Shown here one piece after another: positions 6,752 through 14,566 of a DNA stretch of 15,216 bases. Below the pieces are notes generated by a model. It did no database searches. It was not told the origin of the DNA and saw only the letters and a list, made by a program, of their open reading frames with translations. The position numbers and the translations under genes were made by a program. This DNA is from Acidimicrobiia bacterium UBA5794 (GTDB lineage Bacteria; Actinomycetota; Acidimicrobiia; Spongiisociales; UBA5794). The first letter of the stretch is position 1, and the number at the start of each line of letters is the position of its first letter. The stretch covers positions 1-15,216 of the forward strand of contig DIDS01000007.1 of assembly GCA_002418265.1 (NCBI GenBank), in the 5' to 3' direction.

Positions 6752-8622
6752 GAGTACATCGACTCCACAAGGTCGCCGAACATGTCTTCCATGGCATTTC
6801 GCTTGAGCTTCTGGGTCGCCGTCAGCTCACCGTCTTCATGGTCGAGCTCCTTGGGAATCATCCTGAAGTATTTGATCTGCTCGACCCGTGAGAATTTCTT
6901 GTTCGTCTTGTCGACGACCTCTTGTATCAGCTCAACGACCTCGGGCTTTTCCGTGAGATCCCGATAGGTGGTGTAAGGAATCTGACGACGCAGTGCCCAG
7001 TCACCGACCACATCGTACTCGATACCGATCAGCGCAGTGATGTACTTGCGGCCATCACCGATAACCATGGCTTCTTTGATGTACGGTGAGGTCTTCAGGC
7101 TGTTCTCGATCTCAGATGGCGAGATGTTCTTCCCGCCCGATGTGATGATGATGTGCTTGATACGGTCCACGATCTTGACGTGCGTTCCATCGACCCACAC
7201 GCCAACGTCGCCGGTCTTGAGCCACCCATCTTCGGTGAACATCGCCTTGGTGTCATCGGGCTTGTTCCAAAAGCCGACGAACACAGCGTCGTGCTTGGTT
7301 TGGATCTCACCCGTCTCCTCATCGATGCGGAAACCGATGCCCTCGTAGGGCTCGCCGACAGTACCGAGTTTCACCCGACCGGCGAGGTTGATCGTCGCAC
7401 ACGCGGTGTTCTCCGTCATGCCGTATATCTCGAAAACCGGAATACCAAGCCCCATGAAGAACTCAAGCACCTCCGGTGCGATTGGAGCAGCTCCAGACGA
7501 TGCATAGCGACAATGGCGCAGCCCGATCCGCTCGCGGAGAGATCGGAAGAACAGCGGGTTCCCGATCCAATAGGCGATACGGGATCCGATTGTGAAATCC
7601 CCGCTGTTTGCAACTCGTTTGGTCCCGATGTAGTTCGCGAGTTTCAAACCGAAGGCGCTGACGAGTCGCTTGAGGAATGTGGCGTCCTGGAGCCGGATCA
7701 GGATGCCAGCGTGAATTCGTTCCCAAATGCGGGGCACCGCGAAGAAGATGGTCGGCTGGACCTCGCGCAGATTCACCTGAACGGTCTCGATCGACTCGGC
7801 AAAGTTGAGGATTGGGCCGTTGTACGCCATGGACCAGGTCGAAAAGAGTCGCTCTGCGACATGACACAGGGGGAGATAGGTGAGCTTCTCGTCCTTGACG
7901 TTCTCACCCTTGCCACTCGAAAACCGGTTCGGGTCGTTGAGAACGTGACGGACCGCGACCTCGATGTTGCGGTGGGTGAGCATCACACCCTTGGGAGGAC
8001 CCGTCGTCCCAGAGGTGTAGATCAGGGTCATGACATCGTCGGGCTCGGCTTCGAGCATGAGCCGTTCGACCGCACCGGGGTTGGCCTCGCGGTGCTCGCG
8101 TCCGAGGTCCATGAAATCGTCCCAGTACATCAGACGATCATCATTCATGGTTCGTACGCCACGAGGTTCCACATAGATGATCTTTTCGACCGTTGGATAT
8201 GCATCGGGACCGGCGTCGATGATCTTGTCCACCTGCTCCTGGTCCTCGGCAAAATGCACTTTTGCCCCTGCGTCGTTGACGAGGTACTGGGTCTCCGCTA
8301 TGGGATTGGTCGGATAAAGACCGGTGCAGATTCCGTTGATCGCGACGGTGGCGAAGTCGAAGATGATCCACTCGGGTCGATCCTCAGAGTGGACGGAGGT
8401 CACATTCTTTGGCTCCACACCAAGTGCGAGCAGACCGTGCGCGGCGGTCAGCACCTCATCCCACACCTGCGCGGACGTTCTCTCCTGCCATATACCAAAG
8501 TCCTTGTCACGCATCGCAACCCGATCGGGAGTTCGGATCGCCCAATCGCGAATCCGCCACGCGACCGAAGGAAAGGCGTCACTGAGATCGGGCGCGCCCG
8601 TGTGTTCAAGTGTTGTAGTCAT
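6748..8622 (-). CDS. AMP-dependent long-chain-type acyl-CoA synthetase
   Basis: Adenylate-forming acyl-CoA ligase of the FadD/ACSL group, 624 residues: ATP + carboxylic acid + CoA to acyl-CoA. The nucleotide loop is YTSGTTGPPKG (202-212), followed by YGMTE (400-404), the TGD motif (470-472), VDRIKHIIITSGGKNISP (485-502) and a C-terminal lysine motif TATQKLKR with probable catalytic Lys605. ATG 8622 is preceded by GGAGGTG with seven-base spacing, preferable to the in-frame GTG at 8637 that lies in this ribosome site. Overall similarity is to long-chain ligases rather than to phenylacetate-CoA ligase PaaK, so the substrate is uncertain. It overlaps livH and lies 87 bases after paaN, which suggests it activates whatever the Liv-type importer brings in. 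Confidence 0.92.
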   Translation of the reverse strand: MTTTLEHTGAPDLSDAFPSVAWRIRDWAIRTPDRVAMRDKDFGIWQERTSAQVWDEVLTAAHGLLALGVEPKNVTSVHSEDRPEWIIFDFATVAINGICTGLYPTNPIAETQYLVNDAGAKVHFAEDQEQVDKIIDAGPDAYPTVEKIIYVEPRGVRTMNDDRLMYWDDFMDLGREHREANPGAVERLMLEAEPDDVMTLIYTSGTTGPPKGVMLTHRNIEVAVRHVLNDPNRFSSGKGENVKDEKLTYLPLCHVAERLFSTWSMAYNGPILNFAESIETVQVNLREVQPTIFFAVPRIWERIHAGILIRLQDATFLKRLVSAFGLKLANYIGTKRVANSGDFTIGSRIAYWIGNPLFFRSLRERIGLRHCRYASSGAAPIAPEVLEFFMGLGIPVFEIYGMTENTACATINLAGRVKLGTVGEPYEGIGFRIDEETGEIQTKHDAVFVGFWNKPDDTKAMFTEDGWLKTGDVGVWVDGTHVKIVDRIKHIIITSGGKNISPSEIENSLKTSPYIKEAMVIGDGRKYITALIGIEYDVVGDWALRRQIPYTTYRDLTEKPEVVELIQEVVDKTNKKFSRVEQIKYFRMIPKELDHEDGELTATQKLKRNAMEDMFGDLVESMYS

Positions 8623-8658
8623 GGCACGCACCTCCACCTCTGGCCGGACAGGGAGAAC

Positions 8659-8664
8659 ATAATA
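8659..8664 (-). promoter_or_regulatory. Candidate -10 element upstream of the acyl-CoA synthetase
   Basis: TATTAT on the minus strand lies in an unusually AT-rich patch of the 87-base gap between paaN and the synthetase, about 37 bases before its ATG. No good -35 is visible 16-18 bases upstream. It could give the ligase-liv genes a promoter separate from paaN. Confidence 0.3.
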
Positions 8665-8709
8665 GAAATTCCGTTGCCATGCACTTAGGAACTCTCACAT
8701 CGCGCCTTG

Positions 8710-10377
8710 TCAGCTCGCGACAGCTGGTTCCTTACGGATCCCGATCACCCGAAAACGCCCTGTCACAAAGGCCGGATCGGTCAATGATGCATTCCCTGCA
8801 GCATTGGCACCGGTGACGTGGAAATCAGAATATGCAGCCGATTGATTGACGAAGAGCCCACCTGTCAGGTTGAAGGCGACAGAGACACCACCGTCAACTG
8901 CCGCATCGATGATCGTGCCAATGGCATCGGCTTCGGTTGCATAGGCAAGCCAGGTGATGGCTCCGCTGCGCTTCGCCGCTTCCGTGGCCAGGTCGATGCT
9001 CTCTTGTCTCGAACCCGTCTTGACGATGAAGATCACGGGACCGAACATCTCCGACATGTAGATGTCCTTGTCCGCCGCACCCACCTCGACGATCGCCGGG
9101 GTACGAATGGTCGCACCGGGGAATTCGTCAGAAGCGACCGACCTCGAAGGTGACAGCACGTTGCCGCTCCCTTCGGCTGTGGCAATGCGAGCAGTCGTTT
9201 CGGGTCCCTTGATGGCCCCAAGAATGCTCACGGCTCGCGCATCATCGCCAAGAAGGCCGTCGATGGCACCCACGAATCCGGTAACGATCTCGTCGTAGGA
9301 AGCGATGCCTTCCGATGTCGGAACCCCGTCCGCGGGCACGAACAAATTCTGGGGTGTCGTACACATCTGGCCCGAATACATGGTCATCGAAACGCTGAGA
9401 TTGCGAAAGACACCCTTGAGATCGTCAACGGAATCGAGGATCACCGAATTGACACCAGCCTTCTCCGTATACACCTCAGCATGGGTCACGTTCGCTTCAA
9501 GCCACTCCCCGAAGGCTGACCCGCCGGTGTAATCGACGATGCCAACCTCGGGACGCATCACAAGGTCCTTCGCAACGAAGTTGCCAGGGGTGTCGACGAT
9601 CATCTGTACGAGGTTGGGGTCGTGACCCATCTCCGCGAGGGTCTCTCGGGCGATTCTCGTGAAAAGAGCAAGGGGTAGAACAGTCGCCTGGTGTGGCTTG
9701 ATGATGACAGGATTCCCTGTCGCGAGACTTGCGAAGATGCCGGGATAGCCGTTCCAGGTCGGGAACGTCGACACTCCGATGGTGACCGCGATGCCACGGG
9801 GCTTGATGAGCCATTCCTTCTCAATGACCAGCGGCGGTCGGGAACCTTGGGGCTTCTCCCACGTCGTCGGCCCCGGAAGTTGGTTCTGCTCACGGTAGGC
9901 GTACGCGACCGCCTCGAGGGCACGGTCGAGGGCATGCGGTCCGCCTGCTTGGAACGCCATCGTCGGGGCTTGACCGGTGGTGTGCATGACGGCTTGGGCC
10001 ATCTCGAAGCTGCGATCGGCAAGACGCGCGAGGATCTCAAGGCACACGTCGGCACGCTCGGTTGGAGTGGTGCGCCGCCACGAATCCATCGCCGATGATG
10101 CGTCGGCGATGACACGGTCGACGGTCGTGCGGGGGTACGAGATATTGAGGTCGAGTCCGTACGGCGAAGTCTCCTCGACGGCCACGAATCCGTCATTCGT
10201 CTGGCCCGTGTCGAACTCGTTTCCGAGGTGTGTCTTGAATGCTGCCTCGCCTTCGATGGGTGCATCCTCGCCGTAGGCCTTGGCGTGTTCGGGGAAGGCA
10301 CTCCAGAACGTCCGCTCATCGATCGCCTGAAGTGCTCGTGCGAGTGTTTCACCGTGGGTTGTGCCGCTGCCCGACAT
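8710..10377 (-). CDS. paaN: PaaN-type aldehyde dehydrogenase (phenylacetate degradation protein, single-domain form)
   Basis: NAD(P)-dependent aldehyde dehydrogenase, 555 residues, resembling the stand-alone PaaN group (TIGR02288, by recognition). FPTWNG (205-210) replaces the usual PWNFP, GNPVIIKPH (221-229) binds the cofactor, Glu305 (YTEKAGVN) is the general base, Cys339 (SGQMCTTPQ) the catalytic thiol, and EMFGP (443-447) a conserved late motif. The end, SDFHVTGANAAGNASLTDPAFV, is typical of the group. The C-terminal hydratase domain of bifunctional PaaZ is absent. In the phenylacetyl-CoA pathway this activity oxidises the ring-opened semialdehyde; another CoA-linked aldehyde substrate is possible. 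ATG 10377 has AAGGA six bases upstream. It is the first gene of the block leading into the ligase and transporter. Confidence 0.85.
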   Translation of the reverse strand: MSGSGTTHGETLARALQAIDERTFWSAFPEHAKAYGEDAPIEGEAAFKTHLGNEFDTGQTNDGFVAVEETSPYGLDLNISYPRTTVDRVIADASSAMDSWRRTTPTERADVCLEILARLADRSFEMAQAVMHTTGQAPTMAFQAGGPHALDRALEAVAYAYREQNQLPGPTTWEKPQGSRPPLVIEKEWLIKPRGIAVTIGVSTFPTWNGYPGIFASLATGNPVIIKPHQATVLPLALFTRIARETLAEMGHDPNLVQMIVDTPGNFVAKDLVMRPEVGIVDYTGGSAFGEWLEANVTHAEVYTEKAGVNSVILDSVDDLKGVFRNLSVSMTMYSGQMCTTPQNLFVPADGVPTSEGIASYDEIVTGFVGAIDGLLGDDARAVSILGAIKGPETTARIATAEGSGNVLSPSRSVASDEFPGATIRTPAIVEVGAADKDIYMSEMFGPVIFIVKTGSRQESIDLATEAAKRSGAITWLAYATEADAIGTIIDAAVDGGVSVAFNLTGGLFVNQSAAYSDFHVTGANAAGNASLTDPAFVTGRFRVIGIRKEPAVAS

Positions 10378-10429
10378 GAAGAGTCCTTTCCGAGATGCCC
10401 CTCCACACTACAGACCGGACAGAAGCCAG

Positions 10430-10447
10430 GAGTCAGACGTCTGACTC
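10430..10447. terminator. Perfect 18-bp palindrome between the PKD-like gene and paaN
   Basis: GAGTCAGACGTCTGACTC is a perfect dyad. As RNA it would fold as a seven-base-pair stem with an ACGT loop. It lies eight bases after the stop of the PKD-like gene and 52 bases before the paaN start, so it could end the former or be an operator for the latter. There is no T-tract. It shares TCAGAC/GTCTGA with the other gene-end palindromes here. Confidence 0.5.
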
Positions 10448-10455
10448 GGACTCGC

Positions 10456-11283
10456 CTACCCGACGTTCACGCCGCGCGCTTCGTCGACGTCGTAGTCGAT
10501 CGTCACGGAGCGATCCAGGGTCCCCAGGTCGGTCCATCCGGCACCAGCGTCGTAGCTACCAGCCCACACAAAGGTCGCCTGGATCGGGTACGACGCAAGG
10601 CTCGGGTGGCACAGACCCCCCGATGGATGCCTGCTGCGATATGTCGGATCGCAGGTCTTGAGGAAGTACAGGTGGCTGACCTGACCTGTCGGATACGGTG
10701 CTGCCACCTCGGGGTCGAACGACTGCTCTGTACCGTCGCCCCATCGGACTTTCAGGAGAGAAACCTCGGCCTGCACGGTGAGGGTGCGCCCATCGGGGAG
10801 CACCTCGCTGTGAGTGATGGTGGGTGGTGTTGGTGTGGAGAGGAAGGATGGAAGGCCGGTGATCCCTGCCGTTGATGGCTGCATCACCGGTTCGGGAGGA
10901 TCAAGATCCCACGAGCGAAAAATGGCCCATGCCGCCGCCTCAGCATCGATGACGGGCACCGCAGGACAGCGGGGAAGCCGGAGCACGATGTCGAGGATTG
11001 CCGAGTCGTTGACCGAATTGCTCGAATCAAGACCGCCGGGTCTACTCGACCAGTAGTAGCAGTCCCCGACGGGCGCCCGATTTGTCGTGTAGAGGTAGAT
11101 CAACGCATCAGCCGGGACCGTCGTCGGCGTGGTGCCACCCCCGCCCCCACCGGAATCCTCGCAGATGACCTTCCCCTTCTCAGGATTCAACCAGCAGGTG
11201 CCTTGCCCACCGACAGCATCGGGAATGACCAGAATACTAAGAATTAGTGTGGCTATCCAGAAAGTGGATGTGGACCGTCGCAT
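10456..11283 (-). CDS. Exported protein with PKD-like domain, function unknown
   Basis: I do not recognise a characterised homologue. The 275-residue product starts MRRSTSTFWIATLILSILVIPDAVGG, a Sec signal peptide, then a small cysteine-containing region (Cys30, Cys41), a Gly6/Thr-Pro linker and a mostly beta-rich body. VRWGDGTEQSF (179-189) with a downstream SHLYF (203-207) resembles the WGDGT...H-Y pattern of PKD folds, so an extracellular or surface role is likely. Four more cysteines (75, 106, 211, 225) could form disulphides. ATG 11283 has GGAGG seven bases upstream and is preferred over ATG 11289, which has almost no spacing. Its first 31 bases overlap the end of the upstream lipoprotein gene, so the pair is probably co-transcribed. 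Confidence 0.7.
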   Translation of the reverse strand: MRRSTSTFWIATLILSILVIPDAVGGQGTCWLNPEKGKVICEDSGGGGGGTTPTTVPADALIYLYTTNRAPVGDCYYWSSRPGGLDSSNSVNDSAILDIVLRLPRCPAVPVIDAEAAAWAIFRSWDLDPPEPVMQPSTAGITGLPSFLSTPTPPTITHSEVLPDGRTLTVQAEVSLLKVRWGDGTEQSFDPEVAAPYPTGQVSHLYFLKTCDPTYRSRHPSGGLCHPSLASYPIQATFVWAGSYDAGAGWTDLGTLDRSVTIDYDVDEARGVNVG

Positions 11284-11795
11284 CTCCATCCCTCCCCCAC
11301 CCAACTGAAGCCCCACGCATTCTGCATGGGCTCCAACACATAGTCATCGGTTCCAACACCACCACCTTCAACCGCCTCGGTCAGATCCCATGTTGCGCTG
11401 ATCCCCAAGCAAGCGTCGCTGTCCTCGAACACTACTGCATCGACAATGAACGCAGCAGATGGGTCGACTACCGAAACCAGGTCCATTGTCACAAGGCTTC
11501 GTTCCAGATACTCCTCGTTTGCGAAGAGAGCGCGAAATGCTTCCTCATCCTGGTCGAGGATCGCCTGGAGACGACGGCGTTCGAGGTCTTGGAAGATCGC
11601 CTCGATCTCGGCAACGCGGTCGATCGTGGTTGTGGTGGCGATCGTCATGGCGGTTGTCGTGACCACGGAGCCCGGCGTGATCGATGAGGTCGTTTGCGGA
11701 ATCGTGGGTGTTGTTGCCGGTACGTTGGTCGTGGGGGTGCATCCAGCGGTGAGTGTGGCGAAAACAAGAAACACAAGCCTGACCGGTGTCGACAT
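11253..11795 (-). CDS. Small lipoprotein, function unknown
   Basis: A 180-residue predicted lipoprotein. MSTPVRLVFLVFATLTAGC carries a perfect lipobox LTAGC with lipidated Cys19. A Thr/Pro-rich tether follows (about 20-58), then a compact globular part. Its start, DRVAEIEAIFQDLERRRLQAILDQDEEAFRALFANEEYL, looks like the helical opening of an NTF2/SnoaL-like fold, but that is only an impression. ATG 11795 directly follows GGAAGAAGG and places the signal peptide correctly; an upstream in-frame start at 12059 would run 88 non-signal residues back into the divergent gene. It overlaps the PKD-like gene and suggests a two-gene cell-envelope unit. Confidence 0.75.
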   Translation of the reverse strand: MSTPVRLVFLVFATLTAGCTPTTNVPATTPTIPQTTSSITPGSVVTTTAMTIATTTTIDRVAEIEAIFQDLERRRLQAILDQDEEAFRALFANEEYLERSLVTMDLVSVVDPSAAFIVDAVVFEDSDACLGISATWDLTEAVEGGGVGTDDYVLEPMQNAWGFSWVGEGWRCDGPHPLSG

Positions 11796-11804
11796 CCTTC
11801 TTCC

Positions 11805-11832
11805 AAGATACGGAACGAGAGCGCTCGGGCAA
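11805..11832 (-). promoter_or_regulatory. Candidate promoter for the lipoprotein gene
   Basis: On the minus strand TTGCCC (11832-11827) and TATCTT (11810-11805) are separated by 16 bases, each four of six to the sigma-70 consensus. The -10 ends only nine bases before the ATG, so the transcript would have almost no leader and the upstream GGAAGAAGG would lie outside it. The two readings, leaderless or Shine-Dalgarno, therefore conflict. Confidence 0.3.
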
Positions 11833-11927
11833 GACCTTCGTAGCGGATGATTTCCCACTCCGAAACATGTCACAAGAAAAATCCGAAGGTCGGGGCCCGG
11901 GAGTCGGTTTCTGTCATAGCTGGCTGA

Positions 11928-11933
11928 TACGTT
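11928..11933 (+). promoter_or_regulatory. Candidate leaderless -10 (TACGTT) for the DUF222/HNH gene
   Basis: TACGTT fits TANNNT and lies exactly at -12 to -7 relative to the A of ATG 11940, the spacing typical of leaderless genes in actinobacteria. No Shine-Dalgarno precedes the ATG, and no good -35 is visible. It is in the 144-base divergent gap (11796-11939), which otherwise contains only the opposite-strand promoter candidate. Confidence 0.4.
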
Positions 11934-11939
11934 GTCAAC

Positions 11940-13289
11940 ATGATGATCCAGACAGATGCAACCCACAAAGCACCGGATCAGCCACCGGTTGATGACGGTT
12001 CGATCGAATACGGCCCGACTGATTGGGGCTGCACGCCGATACCTCTCGAAGTCGAGCACTGCGAACCGGGTATCCGTCTGGCAGTGCTTCTATCGACCAT
12101 CGACACCGCCTCTCTGTCGTGCTATGACCAGATCACCGTCCTGCAAGCCAGGCAGCGTATGGCCAATTTCTATGCCGCACAGGTTCTCGATGACGTGTGT
12201 GAGATCGTCGACAAGCGGGTCAAGGACCGCGTGCTCACGACCGAGCACAGCGCCACCGTCGACGCCGCGGCCGAGATCACGGTCGCTCTTTCGCTCACAC
12301 GCACAGCCGGGGAACGCAAGGTCGCGCTCGCCCTTGATGTGCGGGACCGATTGCCCGCCATCGGGACACTGCTGGGGACCGGTGCCATTGACGAGCGACG
12401 TGCTTCGGCGATTTGTGACGCAACGATGCATCTCACCGACGACCAGGCACAGGCAGTGGTCGCCCACATCATGGACACAGCGCCCCAGCTGACAACAGGG
12501 CAACTCCGTGCCCGGATCCGAAAACTGTGCATCACTGCAGATCCCGACGACGCCCATGCAAGGTATGAAGCTGCCGTTGCCAGCCGCCGAATCACGACCG
12601 CACCCTCCCCCGATGGGACGGGCCACCTGTACTGCTTGGATCTGCCACCAGATCAACTCCAACTGGCCACCCGCCGCATCAATGCCATGGCAAAGACACT
12701 GCGACGCAAAGGCGAAACCCGAACCATGGACCAACTCCGTGCAGACGTCCTGCTCGACCTCCTCACCGGGCGAAGCACCAGCGTGGCCGGTACGACCTCA
12801 AAAAGCGGTACCACCGCGAGACAGGGCACCGTCGATATTCGGGTCGATCTCGAAACGCTTGCGAAGCTCAACGACAACCCGGGACACCTCGGTGGCTACG
12901 GGCCTGTCATCGCCGACATCGCTCGACAGACGGTCGAACAGCAGGCCGACACCGAACACCGGTTCTGTGTAACCGACGACGACGGACGACCTGTCGCTGT
13001 CGGTGTCACACGGAAACGCAGTCTGTCGGTGAAACAGCGCCGCATCGTCCAAATACTCCGCCCAACCTGTGCCTTTCCAGGATGTCGCATGCCAGCAACG
13101 GAGTCTGACATCGACCACATCGTCAACCATGCCGATGGCGGGCCGGCGACAATCCCCAACAGTGCTCCCCTCTGCCGTCACCACAACGTCGTCAAACAAG
13201 CGGGCTGGCACTACCGGATCCTCCCCAACCGCGGTTACCGATGGATGAGCCCTTCGGGCCACAGGGTCATCAAAGACCCAGACCCATAA
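11940..13289 (+). CDS. DUF222 domain / HNH endonuclease (13E12 repeat family)
   Basis: A 449-residue protein with an N-terminal DUF222 region (about 40-330, helical, including GTGAIDERRASAICDATMHL) and a C-terminal HNH nuclease domain. In the latter, Cys377 and Cys382 (CAFPGC) with Cys412 and a nearby histidine (LCRHHN) form the probable zinc site, and DIDHIV (390-395) carries the catalytic His393. This family is multicopy in actinobacteria, and the M. tuberculosis 13E12 REP copies include a phage integration target. The cellular role is undefined, with nuclease activity likely. No terminal repeats or target duplication are visible around it, so I cannot call it a mobile element. ATG 11940 or 11943 can start; the former fits a leaderless promoter. 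It is divergent from the lipoprotein and 74 bases before the thiolase. Confidence 0.9.
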   Translation: MMIQTDATHKAPDQPPVDDGSIEYGPTDWGCTPIPLEVEHCEPGIRLAVLLSTIDTASLSCYDQITVLQARQRMANFYAAQVLDDVCEIVDKRVKDRVLTTEHSATVDAAAEITVALSLTRTAGERKVALALDVRDRLPAIGTLLGTGAIDERRASAICDATMHLTDDQAQAVVAHIMDTAPQLTTGQLRARIRKLCITADPDDAHARYEAAVASRRITTAPSPDGTGHLYCLDLPPDQLQLATRRINAMAKTLRRKGETRTMDQLRADVLLDLLTGRSTSVAGTTSKSGTTARQGTVDIRVDLETLAKLNDNPGHLGGYGPVIADIARQTVEQQADTEHRFCVTDDDGRPVAVGVTRKRSLSVKQRRIVQILRPTCAFPGCRMPATESDIDHIVNHADGGPATIPNSAPLCRHHNVVKQAGWHYRILPNRGYRWMSPSGHRVIKDPDP

Positions 13290-13351
13290 ATCCCCGCGCG
13301 CTCCGTCTTCCAGCTGAGGACCCGACGTTTCGGAAGGCAGAGTCCACGGGC

Positions 13352-13357
13352 TAATCT
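13352..13357 (+). promoter_or_regulatory. Candidate leaderless -10 (TAATCT) for the thiolase gene
   Basis: TAATCT fits TANNNT and again lies exactly at -12 to -7 from the A of ATG 13364. There is no Shine-Dalgarno close to this start. The -35 position reads only weakly (TTCGGA). The thiolase therefore probably has its own promoter in the 74-base gap and does not depend on the DUF222 gene. Confidence 0.45.
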
Positions 13358-13363
13358 CCACTC

Positions 13364-14566
13364 ATGTCCGAAGCCTTCATCATTGACACCATTCGTACGC
13401 CCATTGGTCGGTTCGGCGGTGCGCTGTCAATGGTCCGACCCGATGACCTTGCCTCACAGGTCATCCGAGATGTGGTCGAAAGGGTTGGGATTGCGCCGGA
13501 CCGTTACGACGATGTCTACTTCGGTGCGGCGAACCAAGCCGGTGAGGACAACCGCAATGTCGCTCGCATGGCGGCCCTTCTCGCTGGGATGCCGGTGACC
13601 GTGCCGGGGGCGACGATCAACCGCCTGTGTGGATCCGGAATGGAAGCAATCGGGCTCGCTGCTCGGGCCATCAAGACGGGGGAAGCCGACCTTCTCATCG
13701 CCGGAGGAGTCGAGTCCATGAGTCGGGCCCCCAAGGTCATGGCGAAGGCGACGTCGGCGTTTGATCGCAGTAATGAGATCCATGACAGCACGATCGGATG
13801 GCGCTTCGTCAATCCGCGCATGCGAGAACGCTTCGGTGTCGACGAGATGCCGGGTACGGCAGAGAACGTCGCCAAGGAATTCGACGTCTCACGCGAGGAT
13901 CAGGACGCGTTTGCCTTTCGGAGTCAGGAACGAACCGAGGTCGCCGTCAAGAATGGCGTTCTCGCAGAGGAGATCACATCCGTTTCGGTCAAACAGCGCC
14001 GAGGCGATCCCGTCATCGTTGACATCGATGAGCATCCGCGACCCGGCACCTCGCTTGCAAGACTCGGGGAGCTCAAGCCCATCTTTGAGGGTGGAACGGT
14101 CACGGCAGGCAATGCGTCGGGGATCAACGATGGTGCAGCCGCAGCAGTCATCGCCTCGGAAGCGATCGTCGAAGAACTCGGCCTGACTCCATTGGCGCGT
14201 GTCGTGTCGATGGCGGTGGCTGGAGTTCCTCCCCGAATCATGGGAATCGGTCCCGTGCCTGCGACCAAGAAGCTCTTGGAGCGCACAGGTGTGGAGTTGG
14301 GCAACATCACAAACATTGAACTCAACGAGGCGTTCGCCGCACAGGGCCTTGCGTGTCTCCGCCAGCTCGGTCTCGCTGACGACGCCGAACACGTCAACCC
14401 CAACGGTGGGGCGATTGCACTCGGGCACCCCCTCGGCATGACCGGTGCAAGGCTCGTGACCACAGCAGCTCGCGAGCTCAATCGTCGGCAGGGTCGATAT
14501 GCACTCGCCACAATGTGTATCGGTGTCGGTCAGGGAATCGCGATGCTGATCGAGCGCACACCCTGA
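13364..14566 (+). CDS. Acetyl-CoA acetyltransferase, 3-oxoadipyl-CoA thiolase type (PcaF/PaaJ-like)
   Basis: Degradative thiolase, 400 residues, full length. The nucleophile Cys89 is in NRLCGSGMEA, His355 in GGAIALGHPLGMTGAR, and the second cysteine Cys385 in ATMCIGVGQG; NEAFAAQ (321-327) completes the active site. GAANQAGEDNRNVARMA (54-70) and the IGWRFVNPRM...MPGTAENVA stretch are especially close to PcaF/PaaJ, which cleave 3-oxoadipyl-CoA (and 3-oxo-dehydrosuberyl-CoA) to acetyl-CoA plus a shorter acyl-CoA. A general 3-ketoacyl-CoA thiolase cannot be excluded. With paaN about 3 kb away on the opposite strand, this hints at aromatic or dicarboxylic acid degradation. It has a leaderless-type start and overlaps the next gene. 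Confidence 0.92.
   Translation: MSEAFIIDTIRTPIGRFGGALSMVRPDDLASQVIRDVVERVGIAPDRYDDVYFGAANQAGEDNRNVARMAALLAGMPVTVPGATINRLCGSGMEAIGLAARAIKTGEADLLIAGGVESMSRAPKVMAKATSAFDRSNEIHDSTIGWRFVNPRMRERFGVDEMPGTAENVAKEFDVSREDQDAFAFRSQERTEVAVKNGVLAEEITSVSVKQRRGDPVIVDIDEHPRPGTSLARLGELKPIFEGGTVTAGNASGINDGAAAAVIASEAIVEELGLTPLARVVSMAVAGVPPRIMGIGPVPATKKLLERTGVELGNITNIELNEAFAAQGLACLRQLGLADDAEHVNPNGGAIALGHPLGMTGARLVTTAARELNRRQGRYALATMCIGVGQGIAMLIERTP

Noticed and set aside
7153..8688. Long plus-strand open frame opposite the acyl-CoA synthetase
   Set aside because: It mirrors a fully conserved ligase in codon-biased GC-rich DNA. The translation has no recognisable domain or ribosome site.
11940..13289. DUF222 gene as a defined transposon or intron
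   Set aside because: I found no terminal inverted repeats, target duplication or intron structure around it, so it is annotated as a plain gene.
8710..14566. A complete phenylacetate (paa) pathway cluster
   Set aside because: Only a PaaN-type dehydrogenase and a PaaJ/PcaF-type thiolase are seen. The oxygenase, isomerase, hydratase and PaaK genes are absent from the window.
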